Positions 1-10,400 of a stretch of DNA of 64,000 nt are shown here, in pieces. Under the pieces are notes generated by a model. That model saw nothing but the letters and a program-made list of their open reading frames with translations. It searched no databases and had not been told where the DNA came from. The position numbers and the translations under genes were made by a program. Location: contig OX345637.1 in NCBI GenBank assembly GCA_947044365.1, positions 8,390,343 to 8,454,342 on the forward strand. The letters run 5' to 3'. Every line of letters begins with the position of its first letter. Within the stretch, counting starts at the first letter, position 1. The stretch is from Petrosia ficiformis. Lineage: Eukaryota > Porifera > Demospongiae > Haplosclerida > Petrosiidae.

Positions 1-412
1 AAGATCAGGCATTAAATAAATAATTATATAATTATATAAATAATTATAATTTTATGTTATAGTTATAGAATACGTACGAGAGAAAATTTACACAAATAAA
101 ATGTGTATGCAATACAATAATTTCAGCTAATTAATCACTTTAGTATATGTAATATATAAACCATGGTTAGGGGGTGTATATGCCAAATATGCTCTGCTGT
201 GAAGAAGATTTATGTGGATATAACCCAAGACCTCAGTATAGGGCTGAGGGGTATATCAACATAAATGTGACATATACACCAAACTAGACATGATATATAC
301 TATGACTGTATGGGTATGTTATTCACGATTCATCAGAATATTTAGATCTATTATGAGTGATTAGTAAAATAGGTATCTATGTTCTCATGAATAATAATTT
401 ACATCAGTGTTT
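1..412 (+). other. Plus-oriented copy of SRCR intron 1 abutting SRCR-L
   Basis: Positions 17-77 and 350-411 match the plus strand of SRCR-R intron 1 (about 20380-20445 and 20806-20872), including the run CATGAATAATAATTTACATCA. The orientation is opposite to SRCR-L. A MITE-like piece (about 165-320) lies between the matches. No exon is visible here. Confidence 0.65.
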
Positions 413-521
413 TGAAATGAATAAAAGGAATATTAAATAGTATAAGATTTATGATATACCACCATCAGTTTAGCTATGCTTTATACAAATAGTGCATTAT
501 GATCAGATATATAGGACAAAC

Positions 522-680
522 CTTCACATTGTAAACCTGCTACTTCACTGCAATGTGTTATACCATACACATTTTTTTCACAATCTATGATTGTTTCTTC
601 AGAACCTGTACAAGCTAAATCAGCTAATATAATAGGAATATTACCTTTTCCATATAATGACCAATACTTCGGTTTTGACC
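522..680 (-). CDS. SRCR-L exon 13, last gene exon before the inverted junction
   Basis: The exon encodes [19 protein letters not shown] through [13 protein letters not shown]. Compared with SRCR-R exon 41 it lacks six bases (the YS of HCYSSEVAG), in frame. Its downstream intron aligns with the SRCR-R intron until the polypyrimidine tract, then stops matching near 412. Confidence 0.8.
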
Positions 681-701
681 CTAAATTTTAGATGGTTTAT
701 A

Positions 702-703
<2 letters not shown>

Positions 704-737
<34 letters not shown>

Positions 738-993
738 TGATGACATCATCCCTTTGATGTGGCTAGGTCTATACTCTGTATATAGGACCCACAACAGGTC
801 TATATTTGGAGATGTCACCATCATACAATATATTGTATATAGTATGCTAACAGGTCCTATATACTGAATATAGGACCCTCGTTTTGTGTCCAAGGATGTG
901 ATATAGCCCTCGCAGGCTCGGGCTATATCACATCCTTGGACACAAAAATCAGGTCCTATATTTTGTATATAGAACCTATTAGCATACTATATA

Positions 994-1067
<74 letters not shown>

Positions 1068-1075
1068 GTATATAT
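704..1075. repeat. (AT)n microsatellites flanking the foldback
   Basis: There is a short TA run at 704-734 and a long one at about 995-1064. Short reading frames rich in YIYIYI here are artefacts of this repeat. Confidence 0.9.
835..990. repeat. Foldback element with perfect 28-bp hairpin core
   Basis: Positions 882-909 (TTTTGTGTCCAAGGATGTGA onward) are the exact reverse complement of 920-947, with a 10-base loop. The similarity extends outward through AGGTCCTATATA on both sides. An (AT)n tract follows at 990-1064. It sits in a SRCR-L intron. Confidence 0.85.
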
Positions 1076-1104
1076 ATATGTAATTATCATAATTATAATG
1101 AATC

Positions 1105-1290
1105 ACTCAATCAAAAGGTGTATAGGACAGATATACCACCTGTTGTTTATGTGGATATAACCCAAAGTCAGTATAGGGCCGAGGGTTATATTCACATCCT
1201 CTAAACAACAGCAGGTGGTACAGATATCACTTATATACTTGTACACCAATTTGACATGGTGTACATAACATACACCATATATAATTTTAG
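1105..1290. repeat. Small inverted-repeat element, family also at about 165-310, 21790-21930 and 41270-41430
   Basis: ATATACCACCTGTTGTTTAT at the left faces AAACAACAGCAGGTGGT at the right, around a shared core reading TGGATATAACCCAA. Four related copies lie within or beside SRCR introns. No coding capacity is seen, so it is likely a non-autonomous DNA transposon. Confidence 0.6.
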
Positions 1291-1327
1291 TTGAATTTTG
1301 ATGAGGAAGTAAAATCACTTGTCTCAC

Positions 1328-2487
1328 CAGAAGCTTTAAATCCAAGTTGTTTACATACTACATTTCCATCCAGTGTGTCCCATCCATCATCACATACTGT
1401 ACCCCAGTATCCATTTACACAAACTTCCACTCTTCCTTCAGTTGGTAATTGACCATCAACTAGTCTTATGTCACTGTGATTACAATGTTGGAAGTTTAGT
1501 ATTGGTTCTATAGGGACAATAGACACTAGTTATGATTTATAGAAGATCTCAGTCAGATTATTCATACCTTGACAGAACACACCAGCATCACCAGTTGCAC
1601 ATTCAGTGTACTCCACTCCTTTTGATGTAAGATGAATAGGACAATTCAAAATGTTTTCTTCATTCCCTGTATAGTTCACTCCATATATTCTGGTTGGGTA
1701 ATCATCTGAGATCAGTGATCCATAAGCAGCAAGTGCACCTGATATATAGATAAAAGAACATCAACTTTTAAAGGTATCTGTTATCTATATTACCATAGGA
1801 TGAGTGTCCCAGCTGTTGACAAACAACACTAGCATCAACATCATCCCAGTATTCATCACAAATTGTACTCCAATTATAATTTACACAGAGTTCAACTTTT
1901 CCTAGTCTTTCGATGTAGGATCCTCTCAAGCGAACTTGTCCATCAGTACAATCACCTACAGTAACAAAACATGTGTAACAAATCTAAATGTTTGAAGTAC
2001 TGGTCAAAAAAAAATGTTATTCATTAATCAATAGTAACAATACCCCAAAAACCCAAAAAGAAGCTAATCAATATGTGCTAACCTTCACAATGCACTCCAG
2101 CTATCTCATAATAGTTACAGTATTTGAGATAATAAGAATTCCATGAACAGTCAGCTAGCTTATTCTCAGTTCCATAGCAATAGAATATTCCATAAATAAA
2201 AGAAGGATTGTTAAATGTATTGAAGTAGTTGCTAGAGTAATGTGAAGAACCTACAGTGAAGAAAGTGTGGTGTCAATAATTATATCGTATATGTCAATAC
2301 TATCTACCATATGGTTGGAATCCAAGTTGTCTACAGACAACATTAGAATCAGATGAGTCCCAGGAGTCATCACATACTGATCCCCAAGCATTTCTGTAAC
2401 ATATCTGAACATTTCCTTCATTCTTTGTTCCTCCTCCAACTAGTCTAACATCACCATCACTACAATTACTGTATTCAGTTGTGTTGA
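1328..2487 (-). CDS. SRCR-L exons 8-12, matching SRCR-R exons 36-40
   Basis: Exons 2308-2487, 2083-2250, 1794-1955, 1568-1738 and 1328-1507 encode SRCR domains 4, 5 and half of 6. They match SRCR-R exons 36-40 nearly residue for residue, and the introns align too, so this is a segmental copy rather than old domain similarity. In exon 11 the conserved Cys of [10 protein letters not shown] is Tyr ([10 protein letters not shown]), which would leave one unpaired cysteine. Confidence 0.85.
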
Positions 2488-3517
2488 CTATAAGATAACA
2501 TAATAACATTTATAATATCAGTATACAAGTATTATTGGAAAATACTATTGTACTCATAAATATAGGGTGACTCTCATTTAGTTGCCTTAGCCTAATGCAT
2601 ATTGCATTAAACATTTTGGTATAAAATCAATGTAAATGAATGCACTTGCAGTGCAGAACTCTTGCCACAAGTGTGATTGGGAAACATGATTGATTATTGA
2701 CAAAATAATTACACATAATACTTGACTGTAAGCGTACAGTTTAAAAGATACACAGTGTAACAAAATTTATAGGAAAGTATTTCTATGATTGCTTTGTGTT
2801 GTCCAGCATTCAGTAATCATGGTTGACTTTTTGTATATATGATGTATATAAATATGTATGCTCTATACTTATCAAATAATAAGTAAGGGTGGGAATTGGC
2901 TGAAATTCTGAAATCAATTATCACTAATTTCATGATAATCGATTAATTAGGTCAATTAAGTCAATTAATGAAGTAAATTCCTCCCATTTGATGATCAAAA
3001 AGGCACTTAGCTGTTGCATGCTTGAAAAGTATGTCTTCTGTGGTAATTAGCATAATTGATATCACAGACATATAATCGATAATGAGAAGAATTTTCAATA
3101 TCGATTGATTAATTGATTAATCATCCTAGCCCTAATAATAAAGCATGACATGTTAATTAGACATCATGTAAATCACAGCATATATGGGAAGCTATGAACT
3201 ATCTCAATATGAACGTCAATAAACTCTGACATATAGGTCACTACATTTGTAGCTATAAGGTGTTTTAATTGGGACACCAAACATTCAGTTTGATTTTTTC
3301 ATTACATCACTTAAGCAAAATTATAAGCACATTTTAAAATATTTCATGCATGATACCAATATGATTTTACTGACCATGACAAACATTGATGCATCATGAC
3401 TACATGAACACATGTAGTTTTTAAAAATTTCATTTCAATATGTTTATCAAATTTAATGTTTATATATATTATGTAATTATTATTATTATACATGCATTAA
3501 TATAATAATATAAATAC
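2488..3517. other. SRCR-L intron 7, no gene
   Basis: About 1 kb of AT-rich intron between exons 7 and 8. I see GATTAATTAATCGATT-type low complexity near 2930-3120 and nothing coding. Confidence 0.6.
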
Positions 3518-3992
3518 CTTGGCAAATGATTGAGGCATCATGATTAGATGGACAAGTGTAGTAGTCAACAGTACCATTATAAGAACAGTTCCAAACACTA
3601 TCTTCCTCACCAGTACAATTAAGATCAATAATACCAAATGGCCATGCATAACTAATATAAGTACCACTACCAGGAAATGCACCTTTAATGAAAGATATAG
3701 TAAATTTGTATAGCACAACCTAAAATGTCTTACCATATGGAGAGTGTCCAAGTTGTCCACACACTACTGATGCATCTTCATAATCCCAGAAATCGCTACA
3801 AATAGTTCCCCATAATCCACCAACACACACTTCAACTCTACCATAAGTAGAACCATCACCATCTTGAATACGTATTGTACCATTTTTACAAAATGCTAAT
3901 GAATTAGTAAAGAACCTATGCATGGTATGTTTTAAAAATTTATGATGGTTGTCTATGTTATGCAGCAACTGAAAAGGAGTTAAATTGTAATT

Positions 3993-4367
3993 ACACTGCA
4001 AAAATAGAATTGTTAAAATAAATATGTTGGTTAGTACAGTTACAAGAATTTAAAATTAGTTGGTTGTTCAGGATAAATACATCGCTACTTTGCACTAAAA
4101 TACGTAAAAGAGATATGTACCAATTCATTACATCATGCCTAATATTTCATATTAGATGCACATAGAAGGTTTGCAAACATACAATGACTCAATTAAAATA
4201 CTTATTCTACTTCTTTGTAATCTATTAGACAGCATAAGGTTATTGTTATTGGATTATATAATTACATATATCCATAACAGCCTACATGACCAATTAAATT
4301 ACAGTTACTGCTATTCCTTGCAAATGTACTAACCAATAATTTGTTATAACAATTTTGTTTTTGCAAT
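3993..4367. repeat. Foldback element in SRCR-L intron 5
   Basis: ACTGCAAAAATAGAATTGTT at the left and AACAATTTTGTTTTTGCAAT at the right form terminal inverted repeats, followed inward by GTTGGTTAGTAC and its complement. Related copies occur at 7425-7530 and 58717-59097, sharing CATGACCAATTAAATTAC. Confidence 0.65.
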
Positions 4368-4390
4368 GATATGTCTGGAAAACAACTTAC

Positions 4391-4574
4391 GGGTACATTT
4401 CAAAACAGTGTCATAATTGTGATACACATTGGTAGTATGTGTTAGCACTCTGGTAATTCTGACTACATTCAGCAAGATTGTCCTCATTACCAGTACAGTA
4501 CAGATAGCCTAGTAGGATTGGTCCATCACTTGCTATGCTATATCCCAATGAGTTTCCATAGCTGTACTGAAATC
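4391..4574 (-). pseudogene. SRCR-L exon 5 with 2-nt frameshift
   Basis: This is the second-half exon of SRCR domain 2. It reads normally to YYQCVS, then TCA CAA TTA TGA stops. Skipping the reading frame by two bases restores the expected end (HNYDTVLKCT) and a phase-1 GTAAG donor. The exon is 184 nt where 186 is expected, so loss of one CA from a CACA run explains it. A sequencing or assembly error at a dinucleotide run is the main alternative. Confidence 0.75.
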
Positions 4575-5380
4575 CTACAGAGATTATATTAATGTAAATT
4601 TATACATAAATATAGTACAATCAGTTTTTTTTTTTTAACCAAATGTAGTCGCTCCCAACTGGTTGCAAACAACTCTAGCCTCTTCACTGCCCCACTTTCG
4701 AGAACACACAGTACCCCAAGCTCTGTGTAGACAGACTTCAACTCTTCCTCCAAATTCATCATCACCTCCAATTAGACGGACATCACCATCAGTACAGTTA
4801 CTAGATGTCACTTCAACAGCTACAGTCGAAATAAAATCAAATCATGCTGTAAGCAGAGGGTATATATAGCAACTTACATTCACAAAAGTCATTTGCATCA
4901 TTATTTAGTGAGCAAACATCATTATTTGAAAGAGAAAAGGGACATTCCAAAACAGTCAGTTCAGTACCAGTACAGTACAGTTGGATAATGTGATGAGAGG
5001 AAATATATGACTTGTAATATGCAATAGAAGGACCAATTGCACCTGTAATAGCATGAGATATAGTTAATAATTATATAACCATATAATTATCATCATTACC
5101 ATAAGGAGAATATCCTAGTTGCCTGCAGATGACACTGGCATCATTATTGTTCCAGTAGTTACTGCAGATAGATCCCCATGTTCCATTTATACACACTTCT
5201 ACTGCACCATATGGAAGTGTAGTTGTCTGAATAAAGTATAATAATTCATATAACTATAATAATTTTATAATAATAATTAATATATTATAATATTATATAA
5301 TTATATATATATAATAATTTCTATAATAATAATAATAATAATTATACATGTGTTTCTCATAATCATTGTATTATACTTAC

Positions 5381-5473
5381 CAAATTAACTGCACCATGCT
5401 CACACTGTTGTGACTCCACTGAGGAGTAGAGAGCATGACTTAGCAGCAGAAAGAAAACTAGATTTTGCATCAT
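5381..5473 (-). CDS. SRCR-L exon 1: signal peptide and start of first SRCR domain
   Basis: Two adjacent ATGs open a hydrophobic leader ([16 protein letters not shown]) followed by SVESQQCEHGAVNL. The exon has 31 codons and ends in phase 0 at a GTAAGT donor. The same leader and upstream sequence recur at SRCR-R exon 1 (19168-19273), which supports the start. The acceptor at 5226 continues with [12 protein letters not shown], completing the usual SRCR opening. Confidence 0.85.
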
Positions 5474-5960
5474 TAATGATAGTATCAAAGTATCATGTAG
5501 TGGTGCAGAATCCTCTGTGGCAAATTCTAGCACAAAATAACAGATGTCGTATTAATGTTGTTACTTATTACAATTTCCTGTGAGAAAGGTGGGGTTCAAT
5601 TGCTAGCAAACATGATCATAAACTGGTATTTGTATACTAGGGTTGTGTTGTAATGTGACTTTCTTTTCATCAATTAGCTTATTGCATCACTGTGTCCCCA
5701 ACATCTAAGTAGCTTGTCCCCACAATAAGGAACATTACGTGGAATGAGTCTAATATGATATTCATTTTGGTTATTAAGTAACTCTGCAGTATGATGAAGT
5801 CATAATATTCTTTATTAATTTTATACTCTTGAATAATATCTCGTATTTCATGTTTCTATCTATGTCATCGGTTAAAACAGTCTCAGTTCATTACTTTTTT
5901 CTTCTGTGTTAGTGAATGTGAGTGTATGCTCTAAATATTTGTTTACAGCACACTGGATTA
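5474..5960 (-). promoter_or_regulatory. SRCR-L upstream region, conserved with SRCR-R
   Basis: Sequence before the SRCR-L start aligns in pieces with about 18480-19167 before SRCR-R, for example TAGAAACATGAAATA, TTAATTTTATACTC and ATGCTCTAAATATTTGTTTA (strand-adjusted). Retention of these blocks in both copies marks the likely core promoter and 5'UTR. No TATA box or transcription start can be assigned. Confidence 0.5.
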
Positions 5961-6097
5961 GCTCTATAAAAGTGTAATTATGAACATAATTTTGCTTCTA
6001 TGTAATTCAATACTCTCAAGCCACAAATAGTTTCCCACACTATTAGTTACAATGTAAGTTATTGTACCCTTATTTGATTACCACATACATATATATA

Positions 6098-6152
<55 letters not shown>

Positions 6153-7087
6153 TCCTGAATGTTGATCTGTTTTTCTGTTTTGTGATTGCTAGTTTCATTG
6201 TTTTTCTTCTACAGTCATTAGTATAATTATATACGTACATACATGAATGTTATTAATTTTGTTATTTGTTATCTTTGTTATTTGTTATCAAAAGTACAAA
6301 ATTTGTGGAATTTGTCAAAAAATAACTTTGTTCTTCACAGATAATTGAATATAATATACCAGATATTATATTATTAAAACTCATGTAATAAACCTAATGA
6401 GACCATTAATTTAAACAGTGATTATAATCAGCCAAATGATTGTTCAGTGTAAATGATTTAGATGGGCACAGTGTCTCTATAATTCTGCATTGTGTACTCT
6501 GAATGCTGGGCCATGAAGAAGTGTATATAACTTCAGTCTTATGGTAAACAAATTATTGATGAAATTGAAATACAACTTCATGGTTCTAAATCAGTACATA
6601 AAAAAAAAAAACAATTTTCCAGGGGGTGCTTCCCAGAATGTCTAATCCAAAATGTCTACATGGTCTAGGGTGTAGGGTTTAGGGTGTAGGGTTTAGGGTT
6701 TAGGGTTTAGGGTCTAGGGTCTAGTGTCTATTGTCTAGGATGTTCATTTAGACATTTTGGAATTAGACATTCTGGGAATGATTCATTAAATGTTACAGCA
6801 TTGATTGCTAGGGACCTATATACAATGAAGTCATCTAAAAGGCATTTAAAAATATTTATGATTATTGTAATCATGTACATGTAAAATTTTGTAAACATGA
6901 AGATTTTCAACTCTCGTGTCTAGTTACCATCCTTTATTACAATTTAATACTAATTTATAAGGCTGAATTGCTGGTCTCTTACATCTACGCCTTACAGATT
7001 AGTTGCATTCCTAAAACATACATATGTAGAAAAAAATTATTATTTCCAAAATTACATTTGTTACACTTACAAAGCACATATGTTTAT
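5961..7087. other. Intergenic DNA between SRCR-L and the SRCR tail fragment
   Basis: AT-rich, with an (AT)n run at 6088-6151 and the telomere-like foldback at 6630-6778. Homology to the SRCR-R 3' flank ends near 6960. No gene is visible. Confidence 0.6.
6630..6778. repeat. Foldback element enclosing telomere-like heptamers
   Basis: TTCCCAGAATGTCTAATCC at the left is complementary to GGAATTAGACATTCTGGGAA at the right, apart from one extra A. Between them lies TAGGGTT/TAGGGTG/TAGGGTC in seven-base register (about 6664-6735), resembling TTTAGGG telomere repeats. Confidence 0.75.
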
Positions 7088-7251
7088 AATATTTTTATTC
7101 ATTCTACCACAGTACTTTATCAAAAGGACAACTTACTATAGTATACATATTATATGTTTAATTTAAGAATAACCAGAAGATTATCCTTAATTCATTCAAA
7201 CTTATAAAAATGATTTATCTTTGCATGCTAATGTAAAATTTCCTTTTAATG
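7088..7251 (-). promoter_or_regulatory. 3'UTR and polyadenylation region of the SRCR tail fragment
   Basis: The minus strand after the stop aligns with the SRCR-R 3'UTR (48623 onward), sharing AAGTTTGAATGAATTAAGGA and AAAGTACTGTGGTAGAAT. The SRCR-R AATAAA cluster is matched here by GAATAAAAAT near 7095. Confidence 0.6.
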
Positions 7252-7412
7252 TCATTGTATTTGCTCCATCTCAAACTCATTCTCCAACACTACTCCCTCA
7301 CTTGCACGTCGGGAATGCCCATGTTTCAAATCATCTTTAACATGATACTTTCGTTTTGTAATCCAACATTTGAAGCAAATGGTGAAAGAAACTGATAATA
7401 CAAGTACCAGTA
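7252..7412 (-). pseudogene. Detached SRCR receptor last exon (end of membrane helix and cytoplasmic tail)
   Basis: The minus strand reads SFTICFKCWITKRKYHV and ends EFEMEQIQ stop. It is a clear paralogue of the SRCR-R tail (SFIICFKCW to EFEMEQIQ). The exon is cut inside the membrane helix: homology begins at TACTGGTAC, matching 48462. The upstream AMOP/VWD/EGF exons are absent. The sequence directly upstream on this strand is ANKS3-L intron. Confidence 0.85.
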
Positions 7413-10400
7413 TATCACCATGCAATCATAACAACCTACATGACCAATTAAATTACAAATTTCTACTATTCCTTGGAACTGTACTACATCAGTTATTTTA
7501 ACCATTTTATTTTTGCAGTATATAGCATCCCTAAACTAAAAATCTTGTCTACAGCCCTGAATGACATTTCATTTGCAAAGTAAAAAGAATTAATAATTTA
7601 ACAGAGTGAGGAGGGCTAGACAAATGGTAGAATGGACAGAGCGAGAGGGAGGGATGGAGGATTGAACAAATGGTAGAATGGACAGACCAAGAGGGAGGGA
7701 TAGAGGGATTGAACAAATGGTAGAATGGACAGACCAAGAGGGAGGGATAGAGGGATTGAACAAATGGTAGAATGGACAGACCAAGAGGGAGGGATAGAGG
7801 GATTGAACAAATGGTAGAATGGACAGACCAAGAGGGAGGGATAGAGGGATTGAACAAATGGTAGAATGGACAGACCAAGAGGGAGGGATAGAGGGATTGA
7901 ACAAATGGTAGAATGGACAGAGTGAGAGCGAGGGATAGAACAAATGGTAGAATGGAGAGTGAGAGGGAGGGATAGAGGGATTGAACAAATGGTAGAATGG
8001 ACAGAGTGAGAGCGAGGGATAGAACAAATGGTAGAATGGACAGTGAGAGGGAGGGATAGAGGGATTGAACAAATGGTAGACTGGACAGACCAAGAGGGAG
8101 GGATAGAAGGTTATTATTTGATGTACGTATATCATGTCAACTTACATTCAATTGAAGTTGTTGAATTACTACGGGGAAACCACATCATTTGTACCTCATC
8201 TAAGAAACTTACTATCTTGATTTGATTATGTTTCAGAGCCAGAGACCGGGCAGTGTAACCATCATTTGCTTTAGTATTGATGTCTGCATGCTGAAAAGTA
8301 AAGATACCAAGCTAAATGGCAGTCTATGATACTTCTTGTTAAGTTCCCCGGTTAATTCAATCTCATCTTTAACACCTGACAGTATGTCACATGACCTATC
8401 CTTAGTCTATGTTACTATTCACTTATGAACTCAGGGCAACAGAGCGTGAACATTATAAACTTAACATCAATGTGTATCACACCTATTCAGCTATCAGTCC
8501 ATCATCTACACACCCATTCATCGATTCACCCAACCAATCACCTAGATTGTTGTATCTCATATATTCATTCATTGTCCATCACATCCCTTCCATCTATCCA
8601 TTCAACCATTCATCTGTCCAAGCATCCAGTGATATTGATTTACAATCCTCCATTTACCTACCCATCCATCTATCCATTCAGCCATTCATCCAACCAATCA
8701 CCTACATCTATCTACATATACGCACAGATCCATTTACTACTCTACCACCTAAACAACTTTCTGCACTGTAGATATTAAGAGAGACAGATAACAAAGATAG
8801 AGATGATTACAAGACAGCCAAGTAGGACAAAGATATAAGAACAAGAGAACAATTCAACACAAAACTTACACAAGCAATAAGAATGTCCAGTACAATCTGG
8901 TCTCCTTGCATAGCTGCGATCATTATGGGAGTGTAACCATTTTCATAATCCCTATAATCAACAGTTAATAAAAGGAACTCAGATTTGTACAACAGGATAT
9001 ACTATGAACTGCATTAGCCTCGGCAAGGTATGCATATGTTAATTCTTATATGAGTCATTTTGGGCTTTTGATGTGTTTGTGTGTGGAAGATGTTTAAATC
9101 ACTATAAAGTATTTTTCAATTTCTTAATTGCAAAACAGACAGACAGCCAGACAGACAGACAGACAGCCAGACAGATTGACAATACTTATTTGGTATGAAG
9201 AGGATTTCTGACAAAGTCTACTAACAGTGCACTTCCAATCTGAGAAACACTACATTATAGTAGGGTGATTTAAACTGCTGTACTACTATAAAATTTGTCA
9301 GATACAGACAGAACCAATCATTTAATTAGACCCTTGATCAAAGATCTTCAACCTACCAATCCTAGCTCACAAGGCTAAGTACAAGAGTGGTTCTACATGT
9401 AACTTGTGTATATACTTAATGACGGATTGCATGGCTGTTGTTTAAATTTGAAAGTGTGGTATCTTTGAAAGAAGGTACAATTGCCCATCACCACCTCAAG
9501 AGAAAGTGCTGGTAAAGGTTTGGTTTGAATGTATTTGTCATAATACAAGTTAAGACTTATAACTAAAGAGTGTTCAATTACCCTATTTCCATATCAGCTC
9601 CTTCTTTAAGTAACAACTGCACAGTTAAATGATGTCCCTGTCTTGTAGCGAAATATAGAGCAGTACGTCCCTGACTATCCACCTGGTTGATATCTGCTTT
9701 ATTCTGTAGAAACACAAAGAGACGAGGATAGATAGAGATAAAGAGAGGAGCACTAGCTCAAATGACTCATATCAATGAAGACACTCAAATCCGGACTCAT
9801 GATTTAACCCAAAAATAATCTAAATATACTTACAATTATTATTGTATCCACTAAAAACTTTATGATAGAGGCATATAACATGTAGGGATGTTAACACTCA
9901 AAACATGGTCAGGATGGTATGTTACTACCTTAATAACAATTAACAAAATTTAATTAATACAGTAGAACCTCTGTTAAAGGACACTCTGAAATAAGGACAC
10001 CTCTGAAATAAGGACCCTCTGTACTAAGAACACTCGTCTTTATCCCAATACAATACATTTGCATATTAAATGACCTCTAAATAAAGGACACCTCTATTTA
10101 AAGGACACTTCACTAGTCCCAAGGTGTCCTTAATAAAGAGGTTCCACAGTATATACCAAACAACCCACATCATGCAGTGGTGTGGATACAACCAGCCATA
10201 CAGGACATTGTCCAATAAATCTAGTGAATGTCTGATAAATTGAAACTGAATTGTATACAAACTACAAAGGGAGCAGGACAAATATGGTGAAAATAGGTAA
10301 AAATGTCGAGCAGTTGGCTCAATGTTCCACATCCCTGCCTACATGAGTATAGCTAGAGTAAAAGCAATGTACAGAGTAGTTGTACATGTGTAAGTTGTTA

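Larger units (their letters stand above)
412..5473 (-). pseudogene. SRCR-L: 5' part of an SRCR-repeat receptor gene, probably decayed
   Basis: Thirteen exons on the minus strand encode a leader and six SRCR domains. Exons, 5' to 3': 5381-5473, 5100-5226, 4878-5042, 4640-4819, 4391-4574, 3734-3895, 3518-3682, 2308-2487, 2083-2250, 1794-1955, 1568-1738, 1328-1507, 522-680. The start [18 protein letters not shown] is a signal peptide. The first SRCR is split by an extra phase-0 intron; every other boundary is phase 1. The last six exons are close copies of SRCR-R exons 36-41 (39972-42168). Signs of decay: exon 5 is 184 nt, not a multiple of 3, and hits a stop; a conserved Cys is Tyr in exon 11; exon 13 lacks six bases; homology to the gene ends at the acceptor before the next exon, near 412. 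No IPT, AMOP, VWD or membrane exons follow in the window. A secreted short form is possible but I favour a pseudogene or recently broken paralogue. Confidence 0.8.

Noticed and set aside
7590..8135. 181-residue Pro/Ser/His-rich minus-strand frame
   Set aside because: It is a readthrough of the 47-bp minisatellite and includes part of ANKS3-L intron 6; other frames over the same array are also open.
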